A stretch of DNA of 34,496 nucleotides from Tubiluchus corallicola (lineage: Eukaryota > Priapulida > Priapulimorpha > Priapulimorphida > Tubiluchidae). The translations under genes and the position numbers were made by a program. This document shows, piece after piece, positions 17,901-26,222 of the stretch. The notes beneath the pieces are model-generated. The model saw nothing but the letters and a program-made list of their open reading frames with translations. It had not been told where the DNA came from and searched no databases. Position 1 is the stretch's first letter. The number at the start of each line of letters is the position of its first letter. The stretch is taken from assembly GCA_030141605.1 (NCBI GenBank), contig JAQGDQ010001124.1:1-34496 (forward strand), in the 5' to 3' direction.

Positions 17901-20309
17901 AAATGAAGAGTTTATCACATACCAGCACTAAGATAGCATGGTTATCTTAAGCTCATGTGAAAGCTGTTCCTTTTTGGAACCTCACAGTAATTTTTTCTCC
18001 ACCAGTATGTAATTTTGCTAAGACCTGGACACTCGGAATTCAAAAAAGTTGGCAATTCAGATTTTCTAAACATTACAGCCTATTCTAAAGAAATGAAGTA
18101 AGACCATTTTGACCCTTGAATCTACGAGAACAAGTCACACGCTCGAGAAAATTGGCCTAGAAAACTGAACTCTGGCCCACGCAATTTCACATTCAATACA
18201 CTACATTTTCACGCAGCCTGTGATGGTTTAATCCAGCGACCCGCCATAATATATTAGTTGTAAACACATTGCACTTTCAACTGCTTCACTTTGCTGCGGG
18301 TTGCCTGTGTCAAGGTCAAGTCTGCTCCTCTGCTAATGCTGTGCTCACTGCACTGATTGTGACCATGCAGTAAAACTCTGTGGAGGTGCCTGTGTCAAGG
18401 TCAAGTCTGCTCCTCTGCTAATGCTGTGCTCACTGCACTGATTGTGACCACGGAGTTAAACTCTGTGCAGGTGCCTGTGCCAAGGTCAAGTCTGATCCTC
18501 TGCTAATGCTGTGCTCACTGCACTGATTGTGACCATGCAGTAAAACTCTGTGGAGGTGCCTGTGTCATGGTCAAGTCTGCTCCTCTGCTAATGCTGTGCT
18601 CACTGAACTGATTGTGACCACGGAGTTAAACTCTGTGCAGGTGCCTGTGCCAAGGTCAAGTCTGATCCTCTGCTAATGCTGTGCTCACTGCACTGATTGT
18701 GACCATGCAGTAAAACTCTGTGGAGGTGCCTGTGTCAAGGTCAAGTCTGCTCCTCTGCTAATGCTGTGCTCACTGCACTGATTGTGACCATGCAGTAAAA
18801 CTCTGTGGAGGTGCCTGTGTCAAGGTCAAGTCTGATCCTCTGCTAATGCTGTGCTCACTACACTGATTGTGACCATGCAGTAAAACTCTGTGGAGGTGCC
18901 TGTGTCATGGTCAAGTCTGCTCCTCTGCTAATGCTGTGCTCACTGCACTGATTGTGACCATGCAGTAAAACTCTGTGGAGGTGCCTGTGTCATGGTCAAG
19001 TCTGCTCCTCTGCTAATGCTGTGCTCACTGCACTGATTGTGACCATGGAGTAAAACTCTGTGGAGGTGCCTATGTCAAGGTCAAGTCTGATCCTCTGCTA
19101 ATGCTGTGCTCACTGCACTGATTGTGACCATGCAGTAAAACTCTGTGGAGGTGCCTGTGTCAAGGTCAAGTCTGCTCCTCTGCTAATGCTGTGCTCACTG
19201 CACTGATTGTGACCACGCAGTAAAACTCTGTGGAGGTGCCTGTGTCAAGGTCAAGTCTGATCCTCTGCTAATGCTGTGCTCACTGCACTGATTGTGACCA
19301 TGTAGTAAAACTCTGTGGAGGTGCCTATGTCAAGGTCAAGTCTGCTCCTCTGCTAATGCTGTGCTCACTGCACTGATTGTGACCACGCAGTAAAACTCTG
19401 TGTTGTTTTTGACTCTGTGCAGTTAAATTACAGTACATTCTACAGCTGTAGCTAGAACCATTTCTCAGCGAGCGGTCAAGCAATTTTTATCAGCGTGCAG
19501 TCAAGCTTCTGCTAAATATCAATGATCCAGATTATCGCGATACTGGCTCGCTTTTACGACACATGTATCACGATACATAGATGTATCGTTACAGGCCTAG
19601 GTTACTTACTTGAGAGGTACAACTGGCTTGACTTGTCCAAACTTGCTAGTGAAGATGAAACCTTCGAGTGCGACGATCAAAAATTGGGAGAAAGTCACCA
19701 ACATGCCGCTGCTTGGCACTTCCCTTGGAATAAAAAATTGTACTTGTAATTCTCTGCATTACCATAAGCGACATTAAAAATTAAAACTACATTAACTAAT
19801 ACAAGCCTGTCTGCAAAGCATCAAGTTTTAGCAATAGCCAACTGAACATTAGTTTTCAGTACATATAAGTGTGCATTAGATAACCAAGACCAAGCATAGC
19901 CAGTGAATGGATGACTTTTTTTGGGGGGGGGAGAGATTCATTTGTCATATTGTCGCAGTCTACATACTTCAGTACAAGAATTATAGTCTGCAACTTATCT
20001 AATTCTGCATTCGAACATAGCTAAGACAGACACATCAGTCGAGTCAACGGACTAGAATGCACTCAAGTTGCATATGAAAATGAACAATCGCTTTGCACTT
20101 CATTTCAGTTTAACATTTGATGCATAAAGCCATATGACATAGCAAAGGCTTGCCTTTTGTCTACGGAAATTACATAAATTAATAAAGTTATTTAATAATA
20201 TTATGAATAGTATTCTGTCTACATAGGCATACTTGATTATTAGTTCGAGAAACATCACGTTGCTACAACAGCCAGCAAATACCAGAAAAACAGCCATAAG
20301 TGGTGACAT
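6302..20309 (-). CDS. SLC35B4: SLC35B4 orthologue, UDP-xylose/UDP-GlcNAc transporter (10 coding exons)
   Basis: Coding exons: 20233-20309, 19610-19723, 17197-17299, 16661-16792, 13816-13873, 12892-13001, 11424-11499, 10297-10372, 7467-7612, 6302-6402. They sum to 993 bp, 330 residues plus TAA, matching the family's length of about 330. All introns are GT-AG and all joins keep frame. Diagnostic family blocks are present in order: FAGCCSNVMFLEL near the N-terminus, VTFSQFL, PLHMIFRAGSLIANMILG, RLGIFQEQIY, MPLPAFLF, LTTECKSLTV, ALRKFISL and YFQNPFTTYHWIG. The protein is hydrophobic throughout with the 8-10 membrane segments of the nucleotide-sugar transporter fold. Family members exchange UDP-xylose or UDP-GlcNAc for UMP across Golgi/ER membranes, supplying lumenal glycosylation. 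The C-terminus KKTD fits a dilysine ER-retrieval signal (inference). The start is the only ATG placed before the conserved GCCSN block. Confidence 0.95.
6774..7104. repeat. Dispersed repeat, copy 2 (in SLC35B4 intron 9)
   Basis: Direct repeat of 1-299. Flanking sequence at 6440-6773 (with 'ccctgactctttac' and 'ccctgaattttcc' phrases) and 7105-7200 (ending in a run of C near 7170) probably belongs to the same element, but no second copy in the window defines its ends. Contains a (TA)n run at about 6911-6975. Confidence 0.75.
7236..7376. mobile_element. Truncated pogo/Tc1-type MITE fragment
   Basis: The repeated phrases 'gcttataaggtactcg' and the right end TATCCGAGGTTAACTG followed by TA are the same as the termini of the complete element at 13097-13570. 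The left terminus is not recognisable, and a purine-rich segment (7300-7358) separates the two halves. Confidence 0.5.
7467..7612 (-). CDS. SLC35B4: SLC35B4 exon 9
   Basis: Acceptor TTTAG, donor G|GTAAGA. Encodes YIGIRAVYVLTTECKSLTV, then NLVIALRKFISLLISIFYFQ and NPFTTYHWI. This is the most conserved part of the family. Confidence 0.93.
7786..8040 (+). mobile_element. LTR fragment, forward orientation, 3' truncated
   Basis: Begins TGTTGTGGAGATCGC and follows the first 255 bp of the complete LTR at 8338-8704, but in the opposite orientation. It includes the TATAAGG motif (about 7911) and degenerate heat-shock elements. Homology stops at 8040, where a short segment shared with 12667-12717 ('aaaactcggaattccg') begins. 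Confidence 0.65.
8097..8314 (+). pseudogene. LINE reverse-transcriptase C-terminal fragment
   Basis: The frame reads GDFVFSAVVPKCWNSLPQSL and then a YLKKHLK stretch, ending at TAA 8312-8314. The pattern of an aromatic/small block, WNSLP, a spacer and a final F/Y-KK-LK block is typical of the extreme C-terminus of ORF2 in CR1/Jockey-like non-LTR retrotransposons. No RT core is present. It is wedged between two inverted LTR copies. Confidence 0.55.
8338..8704 (-). mobile_element. Solo LTR (Ty3/gypsy-like termini)
   Basis: On the minus strand the unit starts TGTTGTGG (8704) and ends GCAACA (8338), the TG...CA form of retroviral-type LTRs with a 5-bp inverted TGTTG/CAACA end. It has a TATA box (8574-8579), an AATAAA (plus strand TTTATT, 8404-8409) about 165 bp further down, and a U3 region rich in GAAnnTTC motifs. 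No clear 5-bp target duplication flanks it (CCAAC left, GTTGC right). The partial copy at 7786-8040 is inverted relative to it, and another partial copy lies at 28326-28559. No gag-pol remains nearby. Confidence 0.65.
8574..8669 (-). promoter_or_regulatory. Heat-shock elements upstream of a TATA box in the solo LTR
   Basis: Read on the minus strand: GAAcaTTgtaGAAtgTTC near 8649-8669, then the trimer GAAtgTTCtaGAA at 8611-8623 followed by another GAA, then GGAATGTTCC at 8591-8600, then TATAAGG at 8573-8579. The trimer is a perfect nGAAnnTTCnnGAAn heat-shock element and the nearest GAAnnTTC is about 12 bp upstream of TATA. Confidence 0.55.
8905..9007. repeat. (TTA)n / (ATT)n trinucleotide array
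   Basis: About 30 TTA units with a few TAC/ACT interruptions, in SLC35B4 intron 8. Frames through it read as poly-isoleucine and are not genes. Confidence 0.9.
9180..9700. repeat. Diverged copy of the 25130-25640 element
   Basis: Phrases such as 'attaaataat..gttaaaaacttaatta', 'ttttcaacagca..aatatt' and 'aataattcttt.acg.aagtca' run in the same order as in 25190-25610 with roughly one third of bases changed. The same block recurs inverted at 33060-33520. It is an old member of a family whose two other copies are nearly identical to each other. Confidence 0.65.
9703..10202. repeat. 47-bp tandem array, about 10.6 copies
   Basis: The unit contains 'tatgtttcctttcaatgttt' followed by a block with 'caaagagtagattgttttga'. 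Copies differ at single bases. It starts where homology to the dispersed element ends and stops 94 bp short of SLC35B4 exon 8. Confidence 0.93.
10297..10372 (-). CDS. SLC35B4: SLC35B4 exon 8
   Basis: Acceptor TTTTTCAG. Encodes SLLLPLIGLGVPKMWLYLAA then NVIS. The donor CA|GTATCC is weak but is the only one that restores frame (phase 2) to exon 9 and gives the conserved ISQY join. Confidence 0.88.
10421..11250. repeat. 23-bp tandem array, about 36 copies
   Basis: The unit is gcaaaacaagcttaaattct plus aat, aaa or caa. Nearly every copy carries AAGCTT. Variants alternate between the 'taat', 'taaa' and 'tcaa' types, indicating duplication of multi-unit blocks. It fills most of SLC35B4 intron 7. 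Confidence 0.95.
11424..11499 (-). CDS. SLC35B4: SLC35B4 exon 7
   Basis: Acceptor TTTTTAG, donor G|GTGAGA. Encodes HLMPLPAFLFFAKDIYKHVI then IFSQS, matching the family's PLPGF...DIY block. Confidence 0.92.
11799..12023. repeat. CAA/CAG trinucleotide array
   Basis: About 75 triplets, mainly CAA with blocks of CAG, in intron 6. The glutamine-, asparagine- and threonine-run frames it opens have no coding context. It is antisense to the host gene, so the SLC35B4 pre-mRNA carries TTG/CTG repeats. Confidence 0.92.
12225..12726. repeat. Interspersed repeat family R1, longest copy
   Basis: Runs from 'ctctgaaacaggcaaggggt' through 'gtggttacactgatgtacgt' to 'aaaaattctcatccctg'. Its first half recurs at 15880-16170 and its second half at 16330-16556 and in part at 15395-15545. 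The end, read on the minus strand, starts CAGGGATGAGAATTTTTCGC, which resembles a hAT-type terminus, but no second terminus or 8-bp duplication is clear. Confidence 0.65.
12892..13001 (-). CDS. SLC35B4: SLC35B4 exon 6
   Basis: Acceptor CATGTAG, donor ACG|GTAAGA. Encodes VSLMFVNLFLAARLGIFQEQ then IYKQHGKHPRESLFYT; the GIFQE..YK..GKH..E.LFY pattern is a signature of SLC35B4. Confidence 0.94.
13097..13570. mobile_element. Complete pogo/Tc1-type MITE with TA target duplication
   Basis: Starts CAGTCAACCTCG and ends CGAGGTTGACTG, a perfect 12-bp terminal inverted repeat, with TA on both sides (13095-13096, 13571-13572). The interior repeats the word 'ttataagggac' near both ends. At 474 bp without a transposase frame it is non-autonomous. 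A longer relative in reverse orientation is at 30020-30591. Located in SLC35B4 intron 5. Confidence 0.85.
13816..13873 (-). CDS. SLC35B4: SLC35B4 exon 5
   Basis: Acceptor ATTTAG, donor G|GTAAGA. Encodes QQKEVSAEESWRQFMWWSL, the polar loop and the start of the next membrane segment (F.WW.LG in the family). Confidence 0.9.
13940..14140 (+). pseudogene. LINE ORF2 C-terminus
   Basis: A 67-codon open stretch ends at TGA 14138-14140 and includes HCRINMAKHFISYMGPVLWN followed by a block reading STFKKTVRKEIFQKY. The R-N-x-x-K/F...G..LWN.....FKK..K pattern is the conserved tail of ORF2 in CR1/L2/Jockey-like LINEs. The remainder of ORF2 is missing (5' truncation). Confidence 0.65.
14141..14572 (+). 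mobile_element. LINE 3' UTR ending in an ACTTAT-type tail
   Basis: Follows the LINE frame directly and ends in 'aaataaacttatacttatac', a short microsatellite-like 3' tail characteristic of several non-LTR retrotransposons. A C7 run lies near 14286. It is inserted in SLC35B4 intron 4 in antisense orientation. Confidence 0.55.
14938..15087 (+). pseudogene. Possible hAT transposase N-terminal remnant
   Basis: A 49-codon frame starts MDAFHPQEISS and ends with LSLHEKVAVKKRGRSTSDLQ followed by a short tail and TAA. The H/Y-EK-x-x-VK-x-x-GR-x-x-x-DL pattern recalls the start of TTF-type hAT transposases, ahead of their zinc-finger block, which is absent here. It is followed within 70 bp by a hAT-like terminus. 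Low but real resemblance; it could be chance. Confidence 0.3.
15153..15191. mobile_element. hAT-like terminal repeat with C-run
   Basis: Read on the minus strand: CAGTGGCGGTTCGTAGC followed shortly by a run of about 11 G. CAGTGGCGG followed by a G-run is a common end of hAT-type non-autonomous elements. The partner end was not found. Confidence 0.4.
15241..15545. repeat. Direct duplication, copy 1 (partner 16171-16482)
   Basis: Both copies begin tctactaactgcaacatagc and continue through 'aacaaggtccccgttat' and 'aacatagaacattta' into the R1 second half. Copy 2 is missing a few bases after 'aaaagtatat'. Another short trace lies at 15600-15640. Confidence 0.75.
15865..16170. repeat. R1 family, first-half copy
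   Basis: Starts CAGGGATGAGAATGAC and then follows 12228-12480, with an added duplicated 'aagcccc' segment near 15945-15980. Together with 16330-16556 it shows the R1 element split by the duplicated 16171 segment. Confidence 0.6.
16171..16556. repeat. Direct duplication, copy 2, joined to R1 second half
   Basis: Bases 16171-16345 repeat 15241-15415, and 16330-16556 repeat 12490-12697 up to 'aaaactcggaattcc'. It ends about 105 bp before SLC35B4 exon 4. Confidence 0.7.
16661..16792 (-). CDS. SLC35B4: SLC35B4 exon 4
   Basis: Acceptor GTTTTCAG, donor GTG|GTAAGT. Encodes GSLIANMILGMVILHYRYKL, then TKYIAVLMISIGIATCTIAS and GKQV, two membrane segments with the conserved GSLIANMI start. Confidence 0.95.
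17197..17299 (-). CDS. SLC35B4: SLC35B4 exon 3
   Basis: Acceptor TTCTAG, donor GCA|GTAAGT. Encodes KYALIVCVFFFVSVINNYVW then NFNISMPLHMIFRA; the NNYA/V..NI.MPLHMIFR block is diagnostic for the family. Confidence 0.95.
18300..19402. repeat. 85-bp tandem array, 13 copies, in SLC35B4 intron 2
   Basis: The unit runs from ggtgcctgtgtcaaggtcaa through 'ctcctctgctaatgctgtgc' to 'gtaaaactctgtgga'. Spacing of the 'ggtcaagtctg' word is 85 bp. Two subtypes (tgctcc and tgatcc) intermix, plus catgcag/cacgcag/cacggag variants. Eight units contain TCAAGGTCA, two CCAAGGTCA and three TCATGGTCA. Confidence 0.95.
19610..19723 (-). CDS. SLC35B4: SLC35B4 exon 2
   Basis: Acceptor TTCCAAG, donor AA|GTAAGT. Encodes EVPSSGMLVTFSQFLIVALE then GFIFTSKFGQVKPVVPL; matches the family's G..VTFAQFLFIA.EGF block. 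Confidence 0.93.
20233..20309 (-). CDS. SLC35B4: SLC35B4 exon 1 with start codon
   Basis: ATG at 20309-20307, then SPLMAVFLVFAGCCSNVMFL and ELII, donor AA|GTATGC. The first membrane segment and the invariant GCCSN motif are here. A TTTTTAG at about 20360 on the minus strand may mark a 5' UTR acceptor, so the promoter could lie further right. Confidence 0.92.
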
Positions 20310-22441
20310 GACGACGTCTTACTCAAGTAGAAATACTAACTTATAGAAATCTGATTCTAAAAACAGTTATTAGTTGTAAAATCGAAACGAAACGCCAAAA
20401 GAACTTAGTAATTCACAAAATATTATTTGCCAGATCAGCGTTGTTGACAGTCGCGCCGCTACAAGGCACAAAACGTGCAATCTCGATATTTATTGATTTT
20501 GTGATTCCATTTTCTCACACTCAGTGGCGCACTCACAGGGCCTTTGCTGGATCACTCGACAGGAATACCCACTATATAACGCTTTTATGGCTGTATTCAA
20601 CTATTCACTGTTCAGTTGTTCTGTAGTATTCAACCAATCGTAAATTGTAAAGCACTCATATTAGCAGTTGAGTGAAGAGTCACAAGTCATTTATTTATTG
20701 TCATTTAGTGTCACCTTCGTAATGACTATCTCGCTTTTCCTGTGGCACTATGGTCTCCACTGCTGCAGTGATACCGACTGATACCAATGTCAATCAGGTA
20801 ATCTTTTTGTGCACAATTTCAGGATGCAAATGTTTGGAAAAAAATTGAGCCAAATATAAGGTATAAACACCATGAAGATACATTACTTTAAAAGCTTGCA
20901 ATTACTGACAAAAACCTACTAGCTTACAAGCTTAGCCTACGAGCCTTGCTCAAATTGACTTTTGCATGGCTGCATCTCCCCTTTCTCTCTCGCATTTTCT
21001 CTAGATCTCCTTCTATCTCTTACTCACTAACTCAGTCAGTTTCTCCTTGCAACTTCCTCTCCCTCTTTTCTCTCTCACTCTTTTTTATCTAGTCATGACT
21101 TTGCATAAATGCTCATTTCATTTATTCTGTTTTTCTCATACACAACAGTAATCAATAATCAGATTGGAAATTCAGAAATGGCTTAATTTTGCATATGGCA
21201 TAAATGCACCGCATAAGCCTCGGTGATGTCACCATAATGTCTTGCAAACCAAAGCGTTGTTAGAATGTAATTATAGTGCTGAACCTTTTTGTATAATATG
21301 TGCATTTTGACTTATTGTGACTTGACTGTAGAGTTATTACTGGGAAATTGCTGCATAAGATTTAATAGATAAATTAGAGGTGTAAAGTTTATTATTTCAC
21401 ATTATAACCAGCTCATGACATTAAGAGCAGAAGGCTATGTGCAGATTACACCACTGAATTGAGCCATAATTTAGATGTGTGCTTTCATAGATAAATCGTT
21501 CATAAGTCGGCAATTAAGCTTTTCCACTTATTCACACAATTCTTATCATGAATCTCCATTTCATGAGGATCAGTTTGATACCAAGTTTATCACATGATGT
21601 TATTTCTATGCTCAAGACAACCCACGCTGAAGTTCAGGTGTAGGCTAAGCACTGAAAAACTTAATCTTGAGAAAATCGCTTCTAAAGTTAGCTATTGTTT
21701 TTTGTTGCATCTCTACAAAGCACTTAACAACCGCTCAAATGTTGGTTGCTATGGGCTTTACAGGAACACATTGAAATTATGTTTAAATCCAGTAGATGGC
21801 CTTTCCTGATGAAGATCTGGACTTCGCAACAGAAAAAACACGAAGCAAACTGATTTCTTCCACGGCACGAGCTACTATCGGAGTTTGCTATGCAAGTTTT
21901 TTTACAATTGCACTACTAGTTTCTAGCCAGAAAACTAGGTAGTGGTTTCTACCCCGGACAAGTAGTGCATTCTACTTTGAAGCATCACAATGTAGCTTTA
22001 GCTATGTCGAATTTTGGATGACTTTGGTTTGTAATCACACAGATGATGATGTAAAATTGCAGAACGCTCATATTGCAAGATGAGATCATGATGTTAGAAC
22101 ACTAAGATGTTGTATTCATTGGTTTGCAACTTTAGCTTACGGTGTATTGGTATGTCTTTATGTAATTGTAAGTAACGTTTTCTTCTTCAATAAACTTCTT
22201 CCATATTTGTTCCAATTGTCTGTTCAATCACGGTGAGAATGTATTCCCTGTACATCTGAGATTACGACCCATAAACAAAAATGAACTCAATGCCAAAAGA
22301 TTTATAATCCTATTTATAATTTAGGTGCTGACATAACTTGCTGTTTGTGATAGTGAATTTTAACATGATGTCTTGCAGACACTTTTGAACAAAGATATCA
22401 TAGTAAAAATCTGATCAACTTATTTAGCTTGTTTTAGTCTG
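20310..22441. other. Upstream region of SLC35B4, no recognised gene
   Basis: Should contain the SLC35B4 promoter; a GC-richer patch with 'gtcgcgccgc' lies near 20449-20458 but no TATA box is obvious. A pyrimidine-rich tract lies at 20975-21095. A G9 run sits at 19922-19931 just inside intron 1. A 16-codon ATG frame with a donor at 20750-20797 on the plus strand is discussed as a weak first-exon candidate. Confidence 0.4.
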
Positions 22442-22449
22442 GTTAACAA

Positions 22450-22822
22450 TAGGGGCGAGCATCGAACTTTCGAGCTCGAACGTTCAAATTCGATTATAGA
22501 AATTGTAATAGAAACCTGAAATTACAGACTAGAATAATTCAGCACATCAGCTACATTTGTTTTTTATCATTAAAACGTTTGAAACAGTATGCAATTATCA
22601 TAATTTAGCAGCAGTTTCTGTGCAAACTTTTTAACAAACTAATAATGTTTTACAGCAGAACAAAATCATGCAATATGCATGGGTTTTGAAAGACCACTTT
22701 TTACTAGTGGTTCAAAAACTTGGTCGAAAATCTTTCAAACTCAATTCGAATTCGGAATACTTAAATTCGGTTTGAATTCGAAAGTCGTAAATTCGATTCG
22801 AATTAGAGAATGCTTACCCCTA
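22450..22822. mobile_element. hAT-type MITE with imperfect 8-bp target duplication
   Basis: Starts TAGGGGCGAGCATCGAA and ends AATGCTTACCCCTA, so the termini are inverted copies (TAGGGGCGAGCAT versus TAGGGGTAAGCAT on the minus strand). Flanks are GTTAACAA (22442-22449) and GTTAATAG (22823-22830), 6 of 8 matching, the length expected for hAT insertion. Subterminal regions are rich in TTCGAA/ATTCGAAT words. No transposase frame. Confidence 0.65.
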
Positions 22823-22830
22823 GTTAATAG

Positions 22831-24049
22831 TAAAATATATGATCCATTGCTCTTGTTCGCACGCAAAGCCTGAAATCAATTTTTAAATTGTTAGCAAGTT
22901 TGGTGTTTTGTCTCAGCACGTGCGTCGTGCGGCGTGCGCTGTAACAAAACAACCTCTCTAGTTCAGTCAGCTGGTTCATATGTTTGTGAGTTTTAGCGAT
23001 TAGTTGGTTTGTTTGGAGTGATTCATTTCTTTCACGTCATGCGTTTCATTATCGAAATTTAGTCGCCTGTGTATTGGAGGTACTCCAGAACCTTCTGGAC
23101 AAACTCGAAACTTATCACGATGGTTAAACTGTTTACTTTACTATAAACTGTGAGTAAGTTTAATCTTAGACCATACCTGCTTGGGTATGACGTTTCGTCT
23201 CGCGACACAAACAGTATTGTCGCAATAGCTCAAGTGCGTGTAAATCGATTTTGAAACGGTCTTCTGTATATAAAATTATCAGCTTATTTACACTGACGGA
23301 GCGATTTTGCAAACTCACCGTTTTCTGGTAAGTTAAAAGTTATTCTCAGTTGCTTTCTTCATTGTGATTGTAAGTATCAATTAATATGATTGAAGTAAAA
23401 CTAAAAGTACAATATACGTTGTGCTTGATTGGCTTTTTATTTGTGCAATTAAATGACTTAAATTTTTGCAATTTTTGTGATGCATAATCATGTAGAACCT
23501 ATTATATAGACCTGTAATAATAATAATAATAATAATCTTTTTATGTTTCTATATTTATTCATTTTTTTCCATTTGTATAATTATAATATAACTGCTTTGC
23601 ATTTTAGTCTGTGTAGTCTGTCGTGCTGTATAATATTTCTAAGTTATATAGGGGTGGCTGACTCGATAACCTCCTGGTCTTTCGCCACCCCATCTCTGCA
23701 TACTTTACGTAATTTGTTGTATTTGCGCTATAAATAATATATTAGAGATGACTAAACCTTCGAATTGAATTGAATTAAATATAGTGGTTTCATTTAACCA
23801 CATCTACTATGTAATGTTAATTATATTGTGTAAACTAACAATGTACTTCCTTTAAACACTAATTTATTTATTTTGAAATAATAAGCAAGTGATTGCGTCC
23901 ATTATTTAAGTACTTAAGGTTTAGGAACATCAAATAAGGACTGTACTTTGAACTAGACTATGCTGTTGACGTGGCACGGAAACGGGGTCTCTGTACCGTA
24001 CCTGGTATGAATGCATGTACAAGGACGTACTTTTCGTTCATGGTTGCAA
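22831..24049. other. Unassigned AT-rich DNA with a short (AAT)n
   Basis: Contains (AAT)n at about 23516-23537, a TATATAAAA at about 23267, a GAAnnTTC palindrome in 'ccagaaccttctgg' near 23090, and a segment at 23650-23740 ('ctttcgccaccccatctctg') that looks like a LINE 3' UTR but has no defined ends. No gene supported. Confidence 0.4.
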
Positions 24050-24051
24050 TA

Positions 24052-24165
24052 CAGTGTTCCCTCTTTACTTTGCGGTTCGTTTATTTCGCGAAGTTGTTAT
24101 TTGTTTCGCGGGGTTTTGCGGTACTCCGTCTAAAGTATTTTTGCACATGCGTAGCGTTTTTTTGG
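24052..24165. mobile_element. Second mariner/pogo-type terminus next to minisatellite A
   Basis: CAGTGTTCCCTCTTTACTTT follows TA (24050-24051); the sequence then repeats 'tttcgcg' and 'gttttgcgg' words. The form (TA, CAGT..., TTCGCG subterminals) fits Tc1/mariner/pogo MITE ends. The opposite end was not found in the window. Confidence 0.35.
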
Positions 24166-24184
24166 TTTGTGTTTTTTTGTGGTT

Positions 24185-24605
24185 TTCTTCTATGACTTTT
24201 TTCTTGTGGCTTTTTCTGTGCTTTTTTCTTGTAGCTTTTTTCTGTGACTTTTTTCTTGTGGCTTTTTTCTGTGACTTTTTCTTGTGCCTTTTTCTGCGAC
24301 TTTTTCTTGTGGCTTTTTTCTGTGACTTTTTCTTGTGGCTTTTTTCTGTGACTTTTTCTTGTGCCTTTTTCTGTGACTTTTTCTTGTGGCTTTTTTCTGT
24401 GACTTTTTCTTGTGCCTTTTTTCTGTGACTTTTTCTTGTGCCTTTTTCTGTGACTTTTTCTTGTGCCTTTTTTCTGTGACTTTTTCTTGTGCCTTTTTCT
24501 GTGACTTTTTCTTGTGCCTTTTTCTGTGACTTTTTCTTGTGGCTTTTTTCTGTGACTTTTTCTGGCTTTTTTACTTTTTTCTTGTGGCTTTTTCTGTGAC
24601 TTTTT
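24185..24605. repeat. Minisatellite A, CTTTTTCTTGTGG type (about 24 bp per double unit)
   Basis: Tandem cttttttctgtgactttttc and ttgtggcttttt variants. Its reverse complement is the same array type as 28966-30018 and 34086-34496. It forms the outer end of the left inverted-duplication arm. Confidence 0.9.
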
Positions 24606-25984
24606 TACTTGGATTTGAATATGCAGCCATGTATTTTTGCATTTAATGGCCACCTTATCGTACAATGCGATGATCGATACTTCTAATGATCATACAGCTG
24701 TTTGCCTTCACAACTCTTACTAATCTGTTTAGTTATCACATGTAAGTAGCTCAGCGTTTGCTGGATAACAGTAAGCCCTGATACGACTTATGCTGCTTGA
24801 CATCCATTCATTGCTCAGTGCTCAGAGTATCTCCGAGCAATCCCCAGAGCACTTGCCTAGATACGTAACCGTATAACCATTGTTTTCTTACTAACATCGT
24901 GTACACTACATCAGTAGCTCATAGAAAAATTGAATTTATTAAAATGAAACACACAGAACAATTCTGATTTATACAGTATTACGGCAGTAGTGTTATGAGT
25001 GAGTCGAATGACACTTTAGAAAAAATGAATTATCAGTTTTAATAAATTCGCTGTACGGAATTATGATAAGGTACTCGTAGTGTATTGCTTTCTTTACAAC
25101 TTACAACTAGGAAGCAACAAGATGCTTGAAAGGAACGCAGGATAATTTTTCACATCCTGCCTTATTTTGAAGTATGATAAAAATATACAATTTAACACCC
25201 ATAATAATGCCATCTGAAGCATTTCCAACAATTAAATAATATGTTAAAAACTTAATTAGTGGCCCAGGACCTCAGCTAGTGATGACGTCATGTCTGAACA
25301 TTATTTTCAACAGCACGAATATTTCCGCAAGCATGCTGCGCAGATTAGCGAAGGGAAAAATTGAAATACAATGTACACCATCAAGTGTTATATACAAAAC
25401 CTGGCATATTTTAAGTTTAAAATTAAAACTTCAAATTTATGGCTACGCTCGCGCGTGAACCTCGTGAATGTGTGCACTACGTCACAACTGAACAACTAAA
25501 CTGAAACGTAAGCGGATGGTGAAATGCATGTGACAGTGAAAAACCAGCCGCATAAATGCGAAATTATGTTTCTGTAGTAATAATTCTTTTACGTAAGTCA
25601 TCCTTGAAAAATTGTAAATATAGTACAAGATTGGGTCGGTTTTTCTTTAACGTGGTGTGTACTACGTAATTGGATTACACATAAAAATTAATCATTGCTT
25701 TTCTTTGTACAAGTAACCCGAAACAAAGCATTCTAGTAAAGGTGTTATAGGCTTGCAGTAGAAAATTGAAAATGCGACTACATCTTTAGTGAGTTTGTTT
25801 GTGATGACGGGTATTCATTAAATCATTTCTCGAAGCAGGCAACGTTGTACTTAATAGGTAGTCTTTTTAGATACAAAATTTTCTGGTACTTTGCGAATTC
25901 CAAAGGCAACTGGACCTATGAGCATTTTTTTTGCCAAGCTTTGAATTTGGTCTGAAGCCATACTGACATTTGCAAGAAGCCATA
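24606..25984. repeat. Left arm of large inverted duplication, unique-sequence part
   Basis: Reverse complement of 32699-34085. In the two 60-bp stretches I compared base by base, one was identical and the other had 2 differences. It also contains the block whose diverged copy lies at 9180-9700. No coding frame of note; the ATGACGTCAT-like word near 25282 is conserved in both arms. Confidence 0.85.
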
Positions 25985-26140
25985 CTGACAGATACTGCTG
26001 CTGCCACTACTACTACTACTACTACTACTGCTACTACTGACACCACCACCACTGCTACTACCACTACCACTACTACTGCCACCACCACCACCACTACTAC
26101 TACTACTACTACACTTGCTACTACTACTACTACTGCCACC

Positions 26141-26222
<82 letters not shown>

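Noticed and set aside
24081-24665. 194-codon lysine-rich minus-strand frame, and a similar 136-codon frame at 34022-34432
   Set aside because: The same minisatellite family in the two inverted arms; both begin in the flanking repeat block and carry no domain.
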